Assembly: GCA_027489295.1 (NCBI GenBank)
Contig: JAIYAA010000088.1
Location: forward strand, 1-38,768
Origin: Sphingomonadales bacterium
GTDB lineage: Bacteria; Pseudomonadota; Alphaproteobacteria; Sphingomonadales; Sphingomonadaceae
DNA: 38,768 nt
Reading direction: 5' to 3'
Every line of letters starts with the position of its first letter. The first letter of the stretch is position 1. The position numbers were made by a program, and so were the translations under genes. The notes under the pieces were generated by a model. That model was not told the origin of the DNA. It was given only the letters and a program-made list of their open reading frames with translations, and did no database searches. Below are positions 32,113 to 38,768 of this stretch, piece by piece.

Positions 32113-32754
32113 ATGGAGAGCATCACCCCCAAATGTCTCGGCAAGCGTGAAGCGCGGAAGCAGGATCGCCGCGCCGCGATTCTCGTCATCGCCAAACGCC
32201 ACTTCATGGAGCAGGGCTATGCGGCCGTGTCCATGTCCGCGATCGCCTCGGAACTCGGCGGATCCAAGGGCACGTTGTGGAGCTATTTCGCGTCGAAGGA
32301 AGAGCTGTTCGACGCGTGCGTGGACGAAGCGACGCGAGACTATCGCGAGCAGGTGCTGCAGCTGCTGGTGCCATCGGACAATCTCCAAGCCACGCTCTGC
32401 GCCTTCATCCGCAGCCTGTTGCGCAAGGTAACATCGAAAGACGCGATTCAGCTGCACCGCGTGATCCATGCCGAAGTCGAGCGTTCGCCGGAAATGGGCC
32501 AGATCTTCTTCCGTCGCGGCCCGCAGCGCACCCGCGAGATGCTGGCAGCCTATCTGGAAGACGCGATGCAAAAGGGGCAGCTCCGCCAGGCCGATCCGTT
32601 GCGCGCCGCCTTCGCGCTGACCAGCCTGTGCATGGGCGCGCAGCAGCGGGCGATGCTGGGCCATCAGTTCAGCACCGCCGAGATCGAGGAAGACACCGAC
32701 TATATCGTCGACCTTTTCCTGCGGGCATTTGCGCCGGAGGCCGTGCCCGCCTAG
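32113..32754 (+). CDS. TetR family regulator of the EmrAB-like operon
   Basis: A 213-residue repressor. After a Lys/Arg-rich start the HTH domain reads RRAAILVIAKRHFMEQGYAA, VSMSAIASELGGSKGTLWSY and FASKEELFDACV. The C-terminal part resembles the AcrR/TetR_C group seen with efflux operons (HRVIHAEVERSPEMGQIFFR). It is divergent from the OMF-adaptor-MFS operon, with two 19-bp operators between. The ATG sits 1 nt after an operator and 7 nt after a -10 hexamer, so the mRNA is probably leaderless. Confidence 0.92.
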   Translation: MESITPKCLGKREARKQDRRAAILVIAKRHFMEQGYAAVSMSAIASELGGSKGTLWSYFASKEELFDACVDEATRDYREQVLQLLVPSDNLQATLCAFIRSLLRKVTSKDAIQLHRVIHAEVERSPEMGQIFFRRGPQRTREMLAAYLEDAMQKGQLRQADPLRAAFALTSLCMGAQQRAMLGHQFSTAEIEEDTDYIVDLFLRAFAPEAVPA

Positions 32755-32780
32755 GCTTTTTGCCGGGGGAGGTCGTGCCG

Positions 32781-33263
32781 ATGATCGGAAAGCACAATAT
32801 CGTCTTGCTGCTGGCGTCCGGCCTGATGCTCGCCGGCTGTGGCGGGGAGCCGGCCGCGCCGGCACCGCGCGCATTGCTCTATGCCGGGTTGCCGGTCCAG
32901 GGCAGCCTTGCCGACGCGAAGCGCGCAGGCTTCGACCAGTGCATCGAGATCGATGGCCTGCACCAGCGATGCCGCCGCTCTGGCGTGATGCTGCTGGGCG
33001 AGGGGCCGTACGAGGCGGCGATAGACCTGATCGGCGCGGGCGGCAGCGGCGGTTTCCGCCAGCTCACGCTGTGGCACGATCGCGACCAGTCGGCGGTCCT
33101 GAAGGTGAGCGAGGCGCTGAAGCAGCGGGGCTGGACCTTCACCTATACCGGTGACGGCGCGCGCGGCGACCAGATGGTGCTGGTGCACCCCGGGGCGCCG
33201 GTGCATTTCTCGGTCGATCTCAGCTATTGGGGCAAGCGGCGCGTGCGGATCCTGCCGGAATAG
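32781..33263 (+). CDS. Small lipoprotein, unknown function
   Basis: A 160-residue protein with a strong ribosome site (GGGGGAGG, 8 nt before ATG). It has a lipoprotein signal with lipobox LAGC near residue 18 (ASGLMLAGCGGEPAAPAP). The mature part is soluble and contains three further Cys (two in CIEIDGLHQRC), plus SEALKQRGWTFTYTGDGARG and FSVDLSYWGKRRVRILPE. The order of short beta/alpha elements is similar to hypothetical sphingomonad lipoproteins. No family name can be given. It starts 26 nt after the TetR gene but has no evident functional link. Confidence 0.7.
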   Translation: MIGKHNIVLLLASGLMLAGCGGEPAAPAPRALLYAGLPVQGSLADAKRAGFDQCIEIDGLHQRCRRSGVMLLGEGPYEAAIDLIGAGGSGGFRQLTLWHDRDQSAVLKVSEALKQRGWTFTYTGDGARGDQMVLVHPGAPVHFSVDLSYWGKRRVRILPE

Positions 33264-33383
33264 CCGCCAACTTTATGCAAATCTAACGTGCGCACGGCGT
33301 GTTTGCCCTCGAAGCTTAATGCAGGGGGCGCCTAGCTTGCAGCCATCGGTCCCGACGGGCCGGCGGTTGTAAGGAGCGTTTCG

Positions 33384-33650
33384 ATGGTGTCCGGCATGGC
33401 GACGGAGCCTGATGCGGCTGCCACCATTCTCTGGGTGGGGCAGGATCGCGATGGGCATTGGCTGGTCCAGGAAAATCACGGGTTGATGGAGGGGCGGTTC
33501 GTATCGCGTGCGGCGGCGTGGCAGTTCGCGCGTGCCGAGCGCCACGCCTTTCCCGGCGCCGAGCTGGCCGAGGCGGAGCAGCCGCTCATCGCCAGCATCT
33601 CCTTCGATCCCGCCGGGCCGGACGAGTGTGCCCGGCGCCGGGCAGCCTGA
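33384..33650 (+). CDS. Hypothetical 88-residue protein
   Basis: An 88-residue acidic soluble protein with AGGAG 8 nt before the ATG. The centre reads WVGQDRDGHWLVQENHGLME, then FVSRAAAWQFARAERHAFPG. This is a compact pattern of two beta strands with a helix, loosely like DUF2188-type small proteins, but no confident family match is claimed. It begins a plus-strand run that ends in lysA: it is followed after 9 nt by a methyltransferase-like gene. Confidence 0.6.
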   Translation: MVSGMATEPDAAATILWVGQDRDGHWLVQENHGLMEGRFVSRAAAWQFARAERHAFPGAELAEAEQPLIASISFDPAGPDECARRRAA

Positions 33651-33659
33651 GCGCGCGCC

Positions 33660-34172
33660 ATGGAACTCGTCCATGCCTTTGCGCTGCCGCCCGCACCCGC
33701 GAGCGCGCCGCTGGCCGCGCGGGTGCGCCACGCGCTGTGCGACGCCGCCGATCGCGCGGCGATGCAGGATCTGCGTTGGCCGATGGTCGCGGCGCGGCTG
33801 GAGTCGCTGCGCGAGGAGGGGCGGCGCAGCATCCGCATCGTCGACGCCGCCTGCGGTTCGGCCAGCCTGTTGCTGCTGGCGGTTCGCAGGGCCCGGGCGC
33901 TGGGCTTCGTCGCGATCGAGGCGCGCGGCGTGGACCTGGACGGCGCCTGCCTTGCGCAGGCGCGCCGCGTGGCGGCCACGATCGAAGACCCGGCGGTCGA
34001 CCTGCGCTTCTATGTCGGCACCGCCGAAGCGGCGATGCGGGACGAACTCGCCTTCCCCGCGGACATCCTGCTCTATGCGGCGGCACCGCACGAACGTTCG
34101 GCGCTGGTCTGGCTGGCGCGGCGGGCGGGCCGGTTGGCGCTGGGCGGCCCGCGTTCGGGAGCCGCGGCATGA
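33660..34172 (+). CDS. SAM-dependent methyltransferase-like protein, short
   Basis: A 170-residue protein with a Rossmann core. Motif I is SIRIVDAACGSASLLLLAVR, an acidic residue follows in ARGVDLDGACLAQARRVA, and motif IV-like FPADILLYAAAP comes later. An N-terminal helical cap of about 50 residues precedes it. At 170 residues it is shorter than most class I methyltransferases and lacks an obvious substrate domain. Activity is therefore plausible but unproven. It overlaps the next gene by 4 nt (ATGA). Confidence 0.65.
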   Translation: MELVHAFALPPAPASAPLAARVRHALCDAADRAAMQDLRWPMVAARLESLREEGRRSIRIVDAACGSASLLLLAVRRARALGFVAIEARGVDLDGACLAQARRVAATIEDPAVDLRFYVGTAEAAMRDELAFPADILLYAAAPHERSALVWLARRAGRLALGGPRSGAAA

Positions 34173-34432
34173 CCCGGCCCGGCGACCGGCTGTGGCGCGC
34201 GGCCGGGGCGGCGCTGCTGATCGCCGGCGGCCTGGCGGGCGCGTTCAGCGATGTCGGCGGTGCGGAAGGCAGCGGCGTGCTGCTGCTCGGATTCCCGCTC
34301 GCGATCCTCGGCCTCGTGCTGGTGGTGCAGGGGCGTCGCGCGCCGCTGGCGATCCGCGTCGAGTGCAGCCGCCACCGGCTGCTGCCCGAACGCCTCCAGG
34401 CACGCCGCGTCGCGCGCCGCCGCGGCCGCTGA
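34169..34432 (+). CDS. Small two-helix membrane protein
   Basis: An 87-residue protein starting with an ATGA overlap on the methyltransferase-like gene. Two hydrophobic segments (AAGAALLIAGGLAGAFSDVG and GVLLLGFPLAILGLVLVVQG) are followed by an Arg-rich cytoplasmic tail (HRLLPERLQARRVARRRGR). No family is recognised. Coupling to the gene upstream and proximity to lysA (33 nt) suggest one transcript. Confidence 0.6.
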   Translation: MTRPGDRLWRAAGAALLIAGGLAGAFSDVGGAEGSGVLLLGFPLAILGLVLVVQGRRAPLAIRVECSRHRLLPERLQARRVARRRGR

Positions 34433-34465
34433 AGCGACGCGTCTCCCAAAGCGAAAGAAACACGC

Positions 34466-35743
34466 ATGTCGTTCGAGATGCACGGCGGTCAGCTGCACGC
34501 CGAAGCGGTGCCGCTGGCCACGATCGCCGACGCGGTCGGCACGCCGACCTATGTCTATTCCGAGGCGGCGCTGCGCAAGGCGGCCGATGCCTTCACCGCG
34601 GCGCTGGCCGGCATCCCCCGCCAGCAGCGAATGTTTGCGATGAAGGCCAACCCGAACCCGATGGTGCTGCGAACACTGGCGGGGCTCGGCTTCGGCGCGG
34701 ACATCGTCTCCGAGGGCGAGCTGGCGCTGGCGCTGGGGGCGGGCATGGCACCGAAGGACATCGTCTATTCCGGGGTCGGCAAGACCCCTGCCGAGCTTGC
34801 GGCGGCGCTGGCGGCGGGCATCGGTCGCTTCAACCTTGAGCACGAGCGCGAAGGCGAGGTGCTTTCGGCCCTGGCATGTGCGCAACGCACGCGGGCGCCG
34901 GCGCTGCTGCGGGTGAACCCGCATATCGATGCGCATACCCATGCCAAGATCAGCACGGCGCTCGCCGACAGCAAGTTCGGCATCGGCTATGGCGAAGCGG
35001 CGGCGATGTATGACCGACTGGCCGCGCTCCCCGGGCTGAATCTCCACGGCATCGCGGTGCATATCGGCAGCCAGATCACCGACCTCGCGCCGCTGCGCGC
35101 GGCCTATCGCCGGATCGGCGAGCTGGTCGCGCGGCTTCGCGCCGAGGGCCACCGGGTCACCCATGTCGATCTCGGTGGTGGCCTGGGCGTCGCCTATCGC
35201 GACGGGGAACCCGGCGCGGACGTCGCCGCCTATGGCGCAATGGTCGCGCACGAGACGCGCGACTGGGACGTCACCCTGCTGTTCGAGCCCGGCCGATTCC
35301 TGGTGGCGCAGGCGGGCGTGCTGCTCACCCGGGTGCTGTGGGTCAAGCCCGGCCAGCCGCACCCGTTCGTGATCGTCGATGCGGCAATGAACGATCTCGC
35401 CCGGCCGGCGCTGTATGATGCGTGGCACGACTTCGCCGCCGTGCGCGCGACGCGTGATCACATCGTCGCCCATATCGTCGGGCCGGTGTGCGAGAGCGGC
35501 GACACCTTCGCCCGTGCCCGCATCATCGATCGGGTGGGGGAGGGCGATCTCGCCGTGTTCCACACCGCCGGTGCCTATGGCGCGGCGATGGCCTCTACCT
35601 ACAATGCCCGCGCGTTGGTACCGGAGGTGTGGGTGGAGGGCGATCGCTTCGCCGTCATCGCCGACCGTGTGCCTGCCGCCGAACTGCGCCCGCAGCGCCT
35701 GCCCGACTGGATGGCGCCGCGCGAACTGGCGCGTATCGCCTGA
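34466..35743 (+). CDS. lysA: Diaminopimelate decarboxylase
   Basis: A 425-residue PLP-dependent fold-III decarboxylase that makes L-lysine from meso-diaminopimelate, the last step of lysine synthesis. The PLP lysine is in RMFAMKANPNPMVLRTLAGL (Lys59). Other motifs are SGVGKTPAEL, LLRVNPHIDAHTHAKIST, SKFGIG, GIAVHIGSQITDL, DLGGGLGV (phosphate-binding), EPGRFLVAQAG, GPVCESGDTF (with the active-site Cys from the partner subunit) and AYGAAMASTYNAR. Length is typical. This housekeeping gene marks the return to core chromosome after the efflux and metal-stress genes. Confidence 0.96.
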   Translation: MSFEMHGGQLHAEAVPLATIADAVGTPTYVYSEAALRKAADAFTAALAGIPRQQRMFAMKANPNPMVLRTLAGLGFGADIVSEGELALALGAGMAPKDIVYSGVGKTPAELAAALAAGIGRFNLEHEREGEVLSALACAQRTRAPALLRVNPHIDAHTHAKISTALADSKFGIGYGEAAAMYDRLAALPGLNLHGIAVHIGSQITDLAPLRAAYRRIGELVARLRAEGHRVTHVDLGGGLGVAYRDGEPGADVAAYGAMVAHETRDWDVTLLFEPGRFLVAQAGVLLTRVLWVKPGQPHPFVIVDAAMNDLARPALYDAWHDFAAVRATRDHIVAHIVGPVCESGDTFARARIIDRVGEGDLAVFHTAGAYGAAMASTYNARALVPEVWVEGDRFAVIADRVPAAELRPQRLPDWMAPRELARIA

Positions 35744-35755
35744 GATGCGCCCGTT

Positions 35756-35989
35756 TCATCCGTCGTCGGGCTCGAGGTCCGCGTCGGAATAGTCATAGGC
35801 CAGCAGGTCGCCGGGCGTGCAGTCGAGATAGCGGCAGATCGCCGCGAGCGTGGAGAAGCGGACACCCTTCACCTTTCCCGATTTCAGCAGCGACAGGTTG
35901 CTCTCGGTGATGCCGATCGCTTCCGCCAGTTCCTTCGAGCGGACCTTGCGGCGGGCCAGCATGACGTCGAGGTTGACGACGATCGGCAT
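35756..35989 (-). CDS. Xre-family HTH regulator paired with DUF2975 protein
   Basis: A 77-residue Cro/C1-type DNA-binding protein: MLARRKVRSKELAEAIGITE, SNLSLLKSGKVKGVRFSTLA, AICRYLDCTPGDLLAYDYSD. This matches the YozG-like subgroup that typically sits next to a DUF2975 membrane protein. Its ATG overlaps the DUF2975 stop codon by one base (TGATG), so the two are co-translated. The gene ends 12 nt from the convergent lysA stop. The pair probably forms a small membrane-linked autoregulatory unit; target genes are unknown. Confidence 0.88.
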   Translation of the reverse strand: MPIVVNLDVMLARRKVRSKELAEAIGITESNLSLLKSGKVKGVRFSTLAAICRYLDCTPGDLLAYDYSDADLEPDDG

Positions 35990-36618
35990 CAGACGAAGCT
36001 GTCCAGATCGCGGCGCGCGTCGAGGCCGGCCTCCACCGCCCAGATCGCGGTATAGGCGGCGAGCGCGAGCAGGAGGCCGGCGCCGATCTTGTCGAGATAG
36101 ATGTACATCTCGACGTTCGCGCCGTTCGGCGTGCCGGGGGAAAGCAGCGTCGCCAGCAGGCAGTCGTAGAGCGGGCTCACCAATGCCCAGACGATCGCCG
36201 CGATCGACGACAGGCGGAGCCAGCGCAGCGCCCGGGTAAGCGCCGCCGAACCGCTGCCGCCCAGCCGCCGCAGCGCCAGCCCTACGCCCAGGATCACGAA
36301 GGCGAAGGGGCCCAGGTTGATCGCCTCGACCGCGGCGAGGCCCAGGCGCACGTCCGGACGGGCGACATAGGCTTCATAGGCCCCCAGCCGTGCCGGGCTG
36401 GCGAGGACGCTGCTGCGGACATCCTGGTCCAGCAGGGTGGCGGGCTGGTTGCGCCAGACGCAGCCCGTGGCGATGTCGCAGACCGGCGAGGCGCCGGGGG
36501 ACAGCCCCGCCACGGCGATCACCACCGCCATCACCACCCCGGCGAGCAGGAAGATCGCGCCGACCGCACGGCACAACCTTGCCTTGCGCGGGGGCAGCCA
36601 ATCGCTGTTTTGCATCAT
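35989..36618 (-). CDS. DUF2975 membrane protein
   Basis: A 209-residue protein with four hydrophobic helices. These are AVGAIFLLAGVVMAVVIAVA, INLGPFAFVILGVGLALRRL, LSSIAAIVWALVSPLYDCLL and KIGAGLLLALAAYTAIWAVE. A long periplasmic loop between helices 1 and 2 contains two Cys (SPVCDIATGCVW). Gene pairing with a small Xre regulator is typical of DUF2975. The function is not established. Two adjacent ATG codons are possible starts. Confidence 0.82.
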   Translation of the reverse strand: MMQNSDWLPPRKARLCRAVGAIFLLAGVVMAVVIAVAGLSPGASPVCDIATGCVWRNQPATLLDQDVRSSVLASPARLGAYEAYVARPDVRLGLAAVEAINLGPFAFVILGVGLALRRLGGSGSAALTRALRWLRLSSIAAIVWALVSPLYDCLLATLLSPGTPNGANVEMYIYLDKIGAGLLLALAAYTAIWAVEAGLDARRDLDSFV

Positions 36619-36637
36619 GATCTTTCTGTTTGACGAA

Positions 36638-36653
36638 AAGATATTGCCATCTT
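36638..36653. promoter_or_regulatory. Short dyad upstream of DUF2975-Xre operon
   Basis: AAGAT-N6-ATCTT in an AT-rich 85-bp gap between divergent genes. It may be the operator of the Xre regulator. A TTGACG on the plus strand at 36630-36635 could serve the PagL-like gene. Confidence 0.3.
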
Positions 36654-36703
36654 ACACCATACTAGCGGCTGGGGGATAGCCGTACTTCCTTGGGAGAACC
36701 GAC

Positions 36704-37378
36704 ATGATCGGCTGGAGAAGATGCGCATTGGGCGCCGTGATGGCGCTCGTCCCGACCACGGCGATGGCGCAGGAAACCACGAAGGCGCAGGCTGCACCGG
36801 AGGGAGCGGAGATCGCGATCGGCGTGCTCCGGCACGGCGCGAACTTCCATCCGCTCGGCAGCCAGCTCGTCTTCAACCTGCCGAACCTGCCGGCCGGGCA
36901 GATCTATGAGGGCGAGGAGGAAAACGGCACGACGGACGTGCAGCTCGCCTATCGCAGCCGGCCGCTGCGGATCCTGCTCAAGCCGCGGATTACGGGAAAG
37001 CTCCAGATCAACACGGACGGGCGCACCAGTTTCTCGAGCATCGGTGCCGAGTGGCGCCAGCATTTGCTGCGCGGCCGGATCTATCTGCAGGGCGGCATCG
37101 GGCTGACGGTGATCGACGGCTATCGGTTCACGCCCGATCCCTTCCAGCCCGGTCTGTCGCGCGACGAGGCGCAGCGCCGCTACACCATTTATCTGCGGCG
37201 GACGTCGTTCGGCTCGACCGTGCTGTTCAATCCCAACGCGTCGATCGGCGTGCGGCTCACCCCGAAATGGGCGGTCGAACTGGCCTGGGAGCATTACAGC
37301 CACCGCCAGCTCTTCTCCGAGCAGAACCCCGGCATCGACAATGTCGGGATCCGGCTGGTCCACCGCTTCGGGCGGTGA
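36704..37378 (+). CDS. PagL-like lipid A 3-O-deacylase (acyloxyacyl hydrolase)
   Basis: A 224-residue outer-membrane beta-barrel with a signal peptide (residues 1-22, ending AMA/Q). Alternating strands fill the middle, and the C-terminal PagL signature is visible: WEHYSHRQLFSEQNPGIDNV, then GIRLVHRF. His197 and Ser199 are the probable catalytic pair, with Glu206 a candidate for the acid. PagL enzymes remove the 3-linked acyl chain of lipid A in the outer leaflet. Sphingomonads carry glycosphingolipids instead of LPS in the outer membrane, so the substrate here may differ. GGGAG precedes the ATG. Assignment rests on the C-terminal motif. Confidence 0.75.
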   Translation: MIGWRRCALGAVMALVPTTAMAQETTKAQAAPEGAEIAIGVLRHGANFHPLGSQLVFNLPNLPAGQIYEGEEENGTTDVQLAYRSRPLRILLKPRITGKLQINTDGRTSFSSIGAEWRQHLLRGRIYLQGGIGLTVIDGYRFTPDPFQPGLSRDEAQRRYTIYLRRTSFGSTVLFNPNASIGVRLTPKWAVELAWEHYSHRQLFSEQNPGIDNVGIRLVHRFGR

Positions 37379-37447
37379 AACGCCGGAGGACAACGGTTTG
37401 GCGCGAACCATTTGCGCGAGCGGGTGCGGCGCAATAGGTGCGGCATC

Positions 37448-38092
37448 ATGACGTTGTCCCGTCTGGGCTTCGGCCTGATCGCCGTCCTGCTGCCCGCATC
37501 CGCTCCCGCGCAGGACGCCGCCGGCGGCGCGGATACGATCGACCCCGGCACGATCGACGTGACCGACGCGATCGAATGTCGTCTGGATGCGCCGGTCTAC
37601 ACCCGCTTCGCGATGGCGGTGAACGGCGAGGAGAAGCTGGCCGACAAGCACGGATGGAAGGCGGTGAAGTCCGCCAACTTCCTGCTGGCGGAATATGATC
37701 TTCCGGCGCCGATCGTGGTCGCAGGCGGATACAGCACGCGCCGCATCGCCTTCACCTCGACCGGGGTGCTGGCCATTCTCGACCTGCCGGATCCCGCGGT
37801 CGTCGCGCGCAAGGCGCAGATCGAGAATGCGATGCCCGCCGAGGGGCTGGTCGACGCGCTGGTCGCCTCGGGCAAGGTAACCCGGGCGCAGGCGGAGGCA
37901 CAGATCACCTTCCGCAAGTTCATCGGCGAGCGGGTGCTCCGCGACGTTACCGACCCGGCCGATGGCGACCATTTCCGCGCCCGCACGATCATCGCTCGCA
38001 ACGTCTCCAACGTCGCCACCCATCCCGGCAAGACGCTCTACGGCTGCGCGTACAAGATCGAGCTGCTCGACAAGGATGGCAATTCGCTGTGA
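37448..38092 (+). CDS. Secreted protein, unknown function
   Basis: A 214-residue protein from the ATG at 37448. The longer open frame starts at 37412 but lacks a signal peptide. Signal peptide is residues 1-20 (GLIAVLLPASAPAQD). The mature part has Cys in DAIECRLDAP and near the C-terminus (LYGCAYKIELL). The repeated beta pattern YSTRRIAFTSTGVLAILDLP suggests an all-beta fold. No family is recognised. Its stop overlaps the GTG start of the next gene (GTGA), so the two are coupled and may act together in the periplasm. Confidence 0.65.
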   Translation: MTLSRLGFGLIAVLLPASAPAQDAAGGADTIDPGTIDVTDAIECRLDAPVYTRFAMAVNGEEKLADKHGWKAVKSANFLLAEYDLPAPIVVAGGYSTRRIAFTSTGVLAILDLPDPAVVARKAQIENAMPAEGLVDALVASGKVTRAQAEAQITFRKFIGERVLRDVTDPADGDHFRARTIIARNVSNVATHPGKTLYGCAYKIELLDKDGNSL

Positions 38093-38406
38093 TCGGCATG
38101 CTGATCGCGCTGGCCGCCCATGCGCTGCCGATGCAGGCAGGCGCGGACGTCTTCATCGGCACGCTTGAACGGGACGGCAAGGCGATCCTTCTGCGGCGCT
38201 GCGACCTGGCCGAGAACCGCTATGCACTGGTCGACGCGCCCGGTGCGCACGCCCTGGACAAGCTCCGCAAGGCCAGGCTGCCTGCCTATGGCGAGGTCAT
38301 CGCGCGCTACGTGGAGCGGGAGGGGCGGTCGATCCTGCAGGTGGAGCGCGTCGAGGCCCTGACGCCGGGCAAGAACTGCCACCTGGCGGACCTGCTCGGA
38401 TCCTAG
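38089..38406 (+). CDS. Small secreted protein, unknown function
   Basis: A 105-residue protein with a GTG start overlapping the upstream stop codon. A short signal-like N-terminus (MIGMLIALAAHALPMQAGA) precedes a mature part of about 87 residues with two Cys (RRCDLAENRY, KNCHLADLL). The compact beta pattern ADVFIGTLERDGKAILLRRC and EVIARYVEREGRSILQVERV is OB-fold-like in appearance. No family is recognised. Its TAG stop shares the palindrome CTAG with the stop codon of the convergent DoxX-like gene. Confidence 0.6.
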   Translation: MIGMLIALAAHALPMQAGADVFIGTLERDGKAILLRRCDLAENRYALVDAPGAHALDKLRKARLPAYGEVIARYVEREGRSILQVERVEALTPGKNCHLADLLGS

Positions 38407-38768
38407 CGCCGGAAACCGCCTGCCCAGAGCGCCCACCAGCAAAGCAACGGCTGCACGAACAGCCGCGGTGCGTGATAGGCCCAGCCGAGCCCGGTGCCGG
38501 TCGACAGATCCTGTACCGCGTGCTGGAGGTTCGCCGGGAACACGCACAGCGCGTAGAGCGCGAGCATCACGCCGGCGACCTTGCGCAGCCGCACCGTCAG
38601 CAGCGCAAGCGCGCCGGCGATCTCACACAGGCCGGTGCCGGCGATGACGAGGGCCGGATAGGGCACCCAGTCGGGGGTAATGTGGAGGAACGGGCGTGGC
38701 ACCATCAGGTGCAGCACGCCCGCCAGCAGATACAGGCACGCCAGCACGATGCGCGCGCGGCGGCGCCA
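38403..38768 (-). CDS. DoxX-like membrane protein, 5' partial
   Basis: The frame is open to the window edge, so the true start may lie outside. A GTG at 38747 would give 114 residues. Four hydrophobic segments are seen: VLACLYLLAGVLHLMV, PALVIAGTGLCEIAGALALL, KVAGVMLALYALCVFPANLQ and LFVQPLLCWWALWAGGF. The GTGLCEIAGALALL segment and FPANLQHA tail fit the DoxX/YphA-type family of small membrane proteins. No link to the bufferin-associated DoxX gene is evident. Confidence 0.75.
   Translation of the reverse strand, partial: WRRRARIVLACLYLLAGVLHLMVPRPFLHITPDWVPYPALVIAGTGLCEIAGALALLTVRLRKVAGVMLALYALCVFPANLQHAVQDLSTGTGLGWAYHAPRLFVQPLLCWWALWAGGFRR

Noticed and set aside
35756..36618. Xre regulator with DUF2975 gene as a toxin-antitoxin module
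   Set aside because: DUF2975 is a four-helix membrane protein commonly paired with YozG-like regulators; no toxin fold is visible.
1..38768. Prophage, integrative element or CRISPR array
   Set aside because: No integrase, phage structural gene, attachment repeats or regularly spaced repeats were seen; the only mobile trace is the transposase scar at 15509-15719.

Overview
The window is GC-rich, densely packed DNA that reads as an alphaproteobacterial chromosome, most likely a Sphingomonas-like sphingomonad. The basis is codon use, many 4-nt ATGA/GTGA gene overlaps, NodT-type outer-membrane lipoproteins, an ECF sigma/NrsF pair of the Caulobacter SigF type, and a lysA gene of alphaproteobacterial type. 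No rRNA, tRNA, CRISPR array or intact mobile element was seen. Taxonomy is inferred from gene content only.

Layout. (1) 1-3203, minus strand: a PAS-PAS-PAS-LuxR regulator ending in a terminator, then a stress-type cluster of CsbD, a membrane protein, CsbD with a membrane anchor, and an entericidin-like lipoprotein. (2) 3683-4309: a secreted protein that looks like an M61 peptidase with its catalytic middle removed. (3) 4613-11040: a tripartite RND efflux system (permease and adaptor on minus, outer-membrane factor on plus) with a TetR regulator and two matching 26-bp operator-like dyads. (4) 11301-15508: a copper/metal-stress bufferin (MNIO RiPP) locus. It holds two different Cys-containing precursors, a DoxX protein, an ECF sigma factor, its NrsF anti-sigma factor, the MNIO enzyme (DUF692) and its partner (DUF2063). 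Three promoters of the exact form GTAACC-N16-CGAA precede the three transcription units, so the locus looks like a closed, self-amplifying SigF-type regulon. A frameshifted IS1182-type transposase remnant abuts its end.

(5) 15847-27753: a MacB/FtsX-type ABC exporter with three tandem paralogous permeases, one ATPase, a 33-residue membrane microprotein and a HlyD-type adaptor on minus. A divergent NtrC-like response regulator with a degenerate AAA+ domain and a cognate histidine kinase lie on plus. (6) 27826-32754: an EmrAB-like MFS pump with a NodT outer-membrane factor, controlled by a divergent TetR gene. Two nearly identical 19-bp operators face each other, and the TetR mRNA is predicted to be leaderless. 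(7) 32781-38768: a small lipoprotein, a trio of poorly characterised genes leading into lysA, a DUF2975/Xre pair, a PagL-like lipid A deacylase, two secreted unknowns and a DoxX-like gene cut by the window edge.

Together the window concentrates envelope defence: three independent efflux machines, a metal-sequestering peptide system and general-stress proteins, each with a local regulator. The strongest leads are the bufferin regulon with its three matching promoters, the orphan second precursor that must borrow a modification enzyme, and the three-permease ABC exporter with an embedded microprotein.
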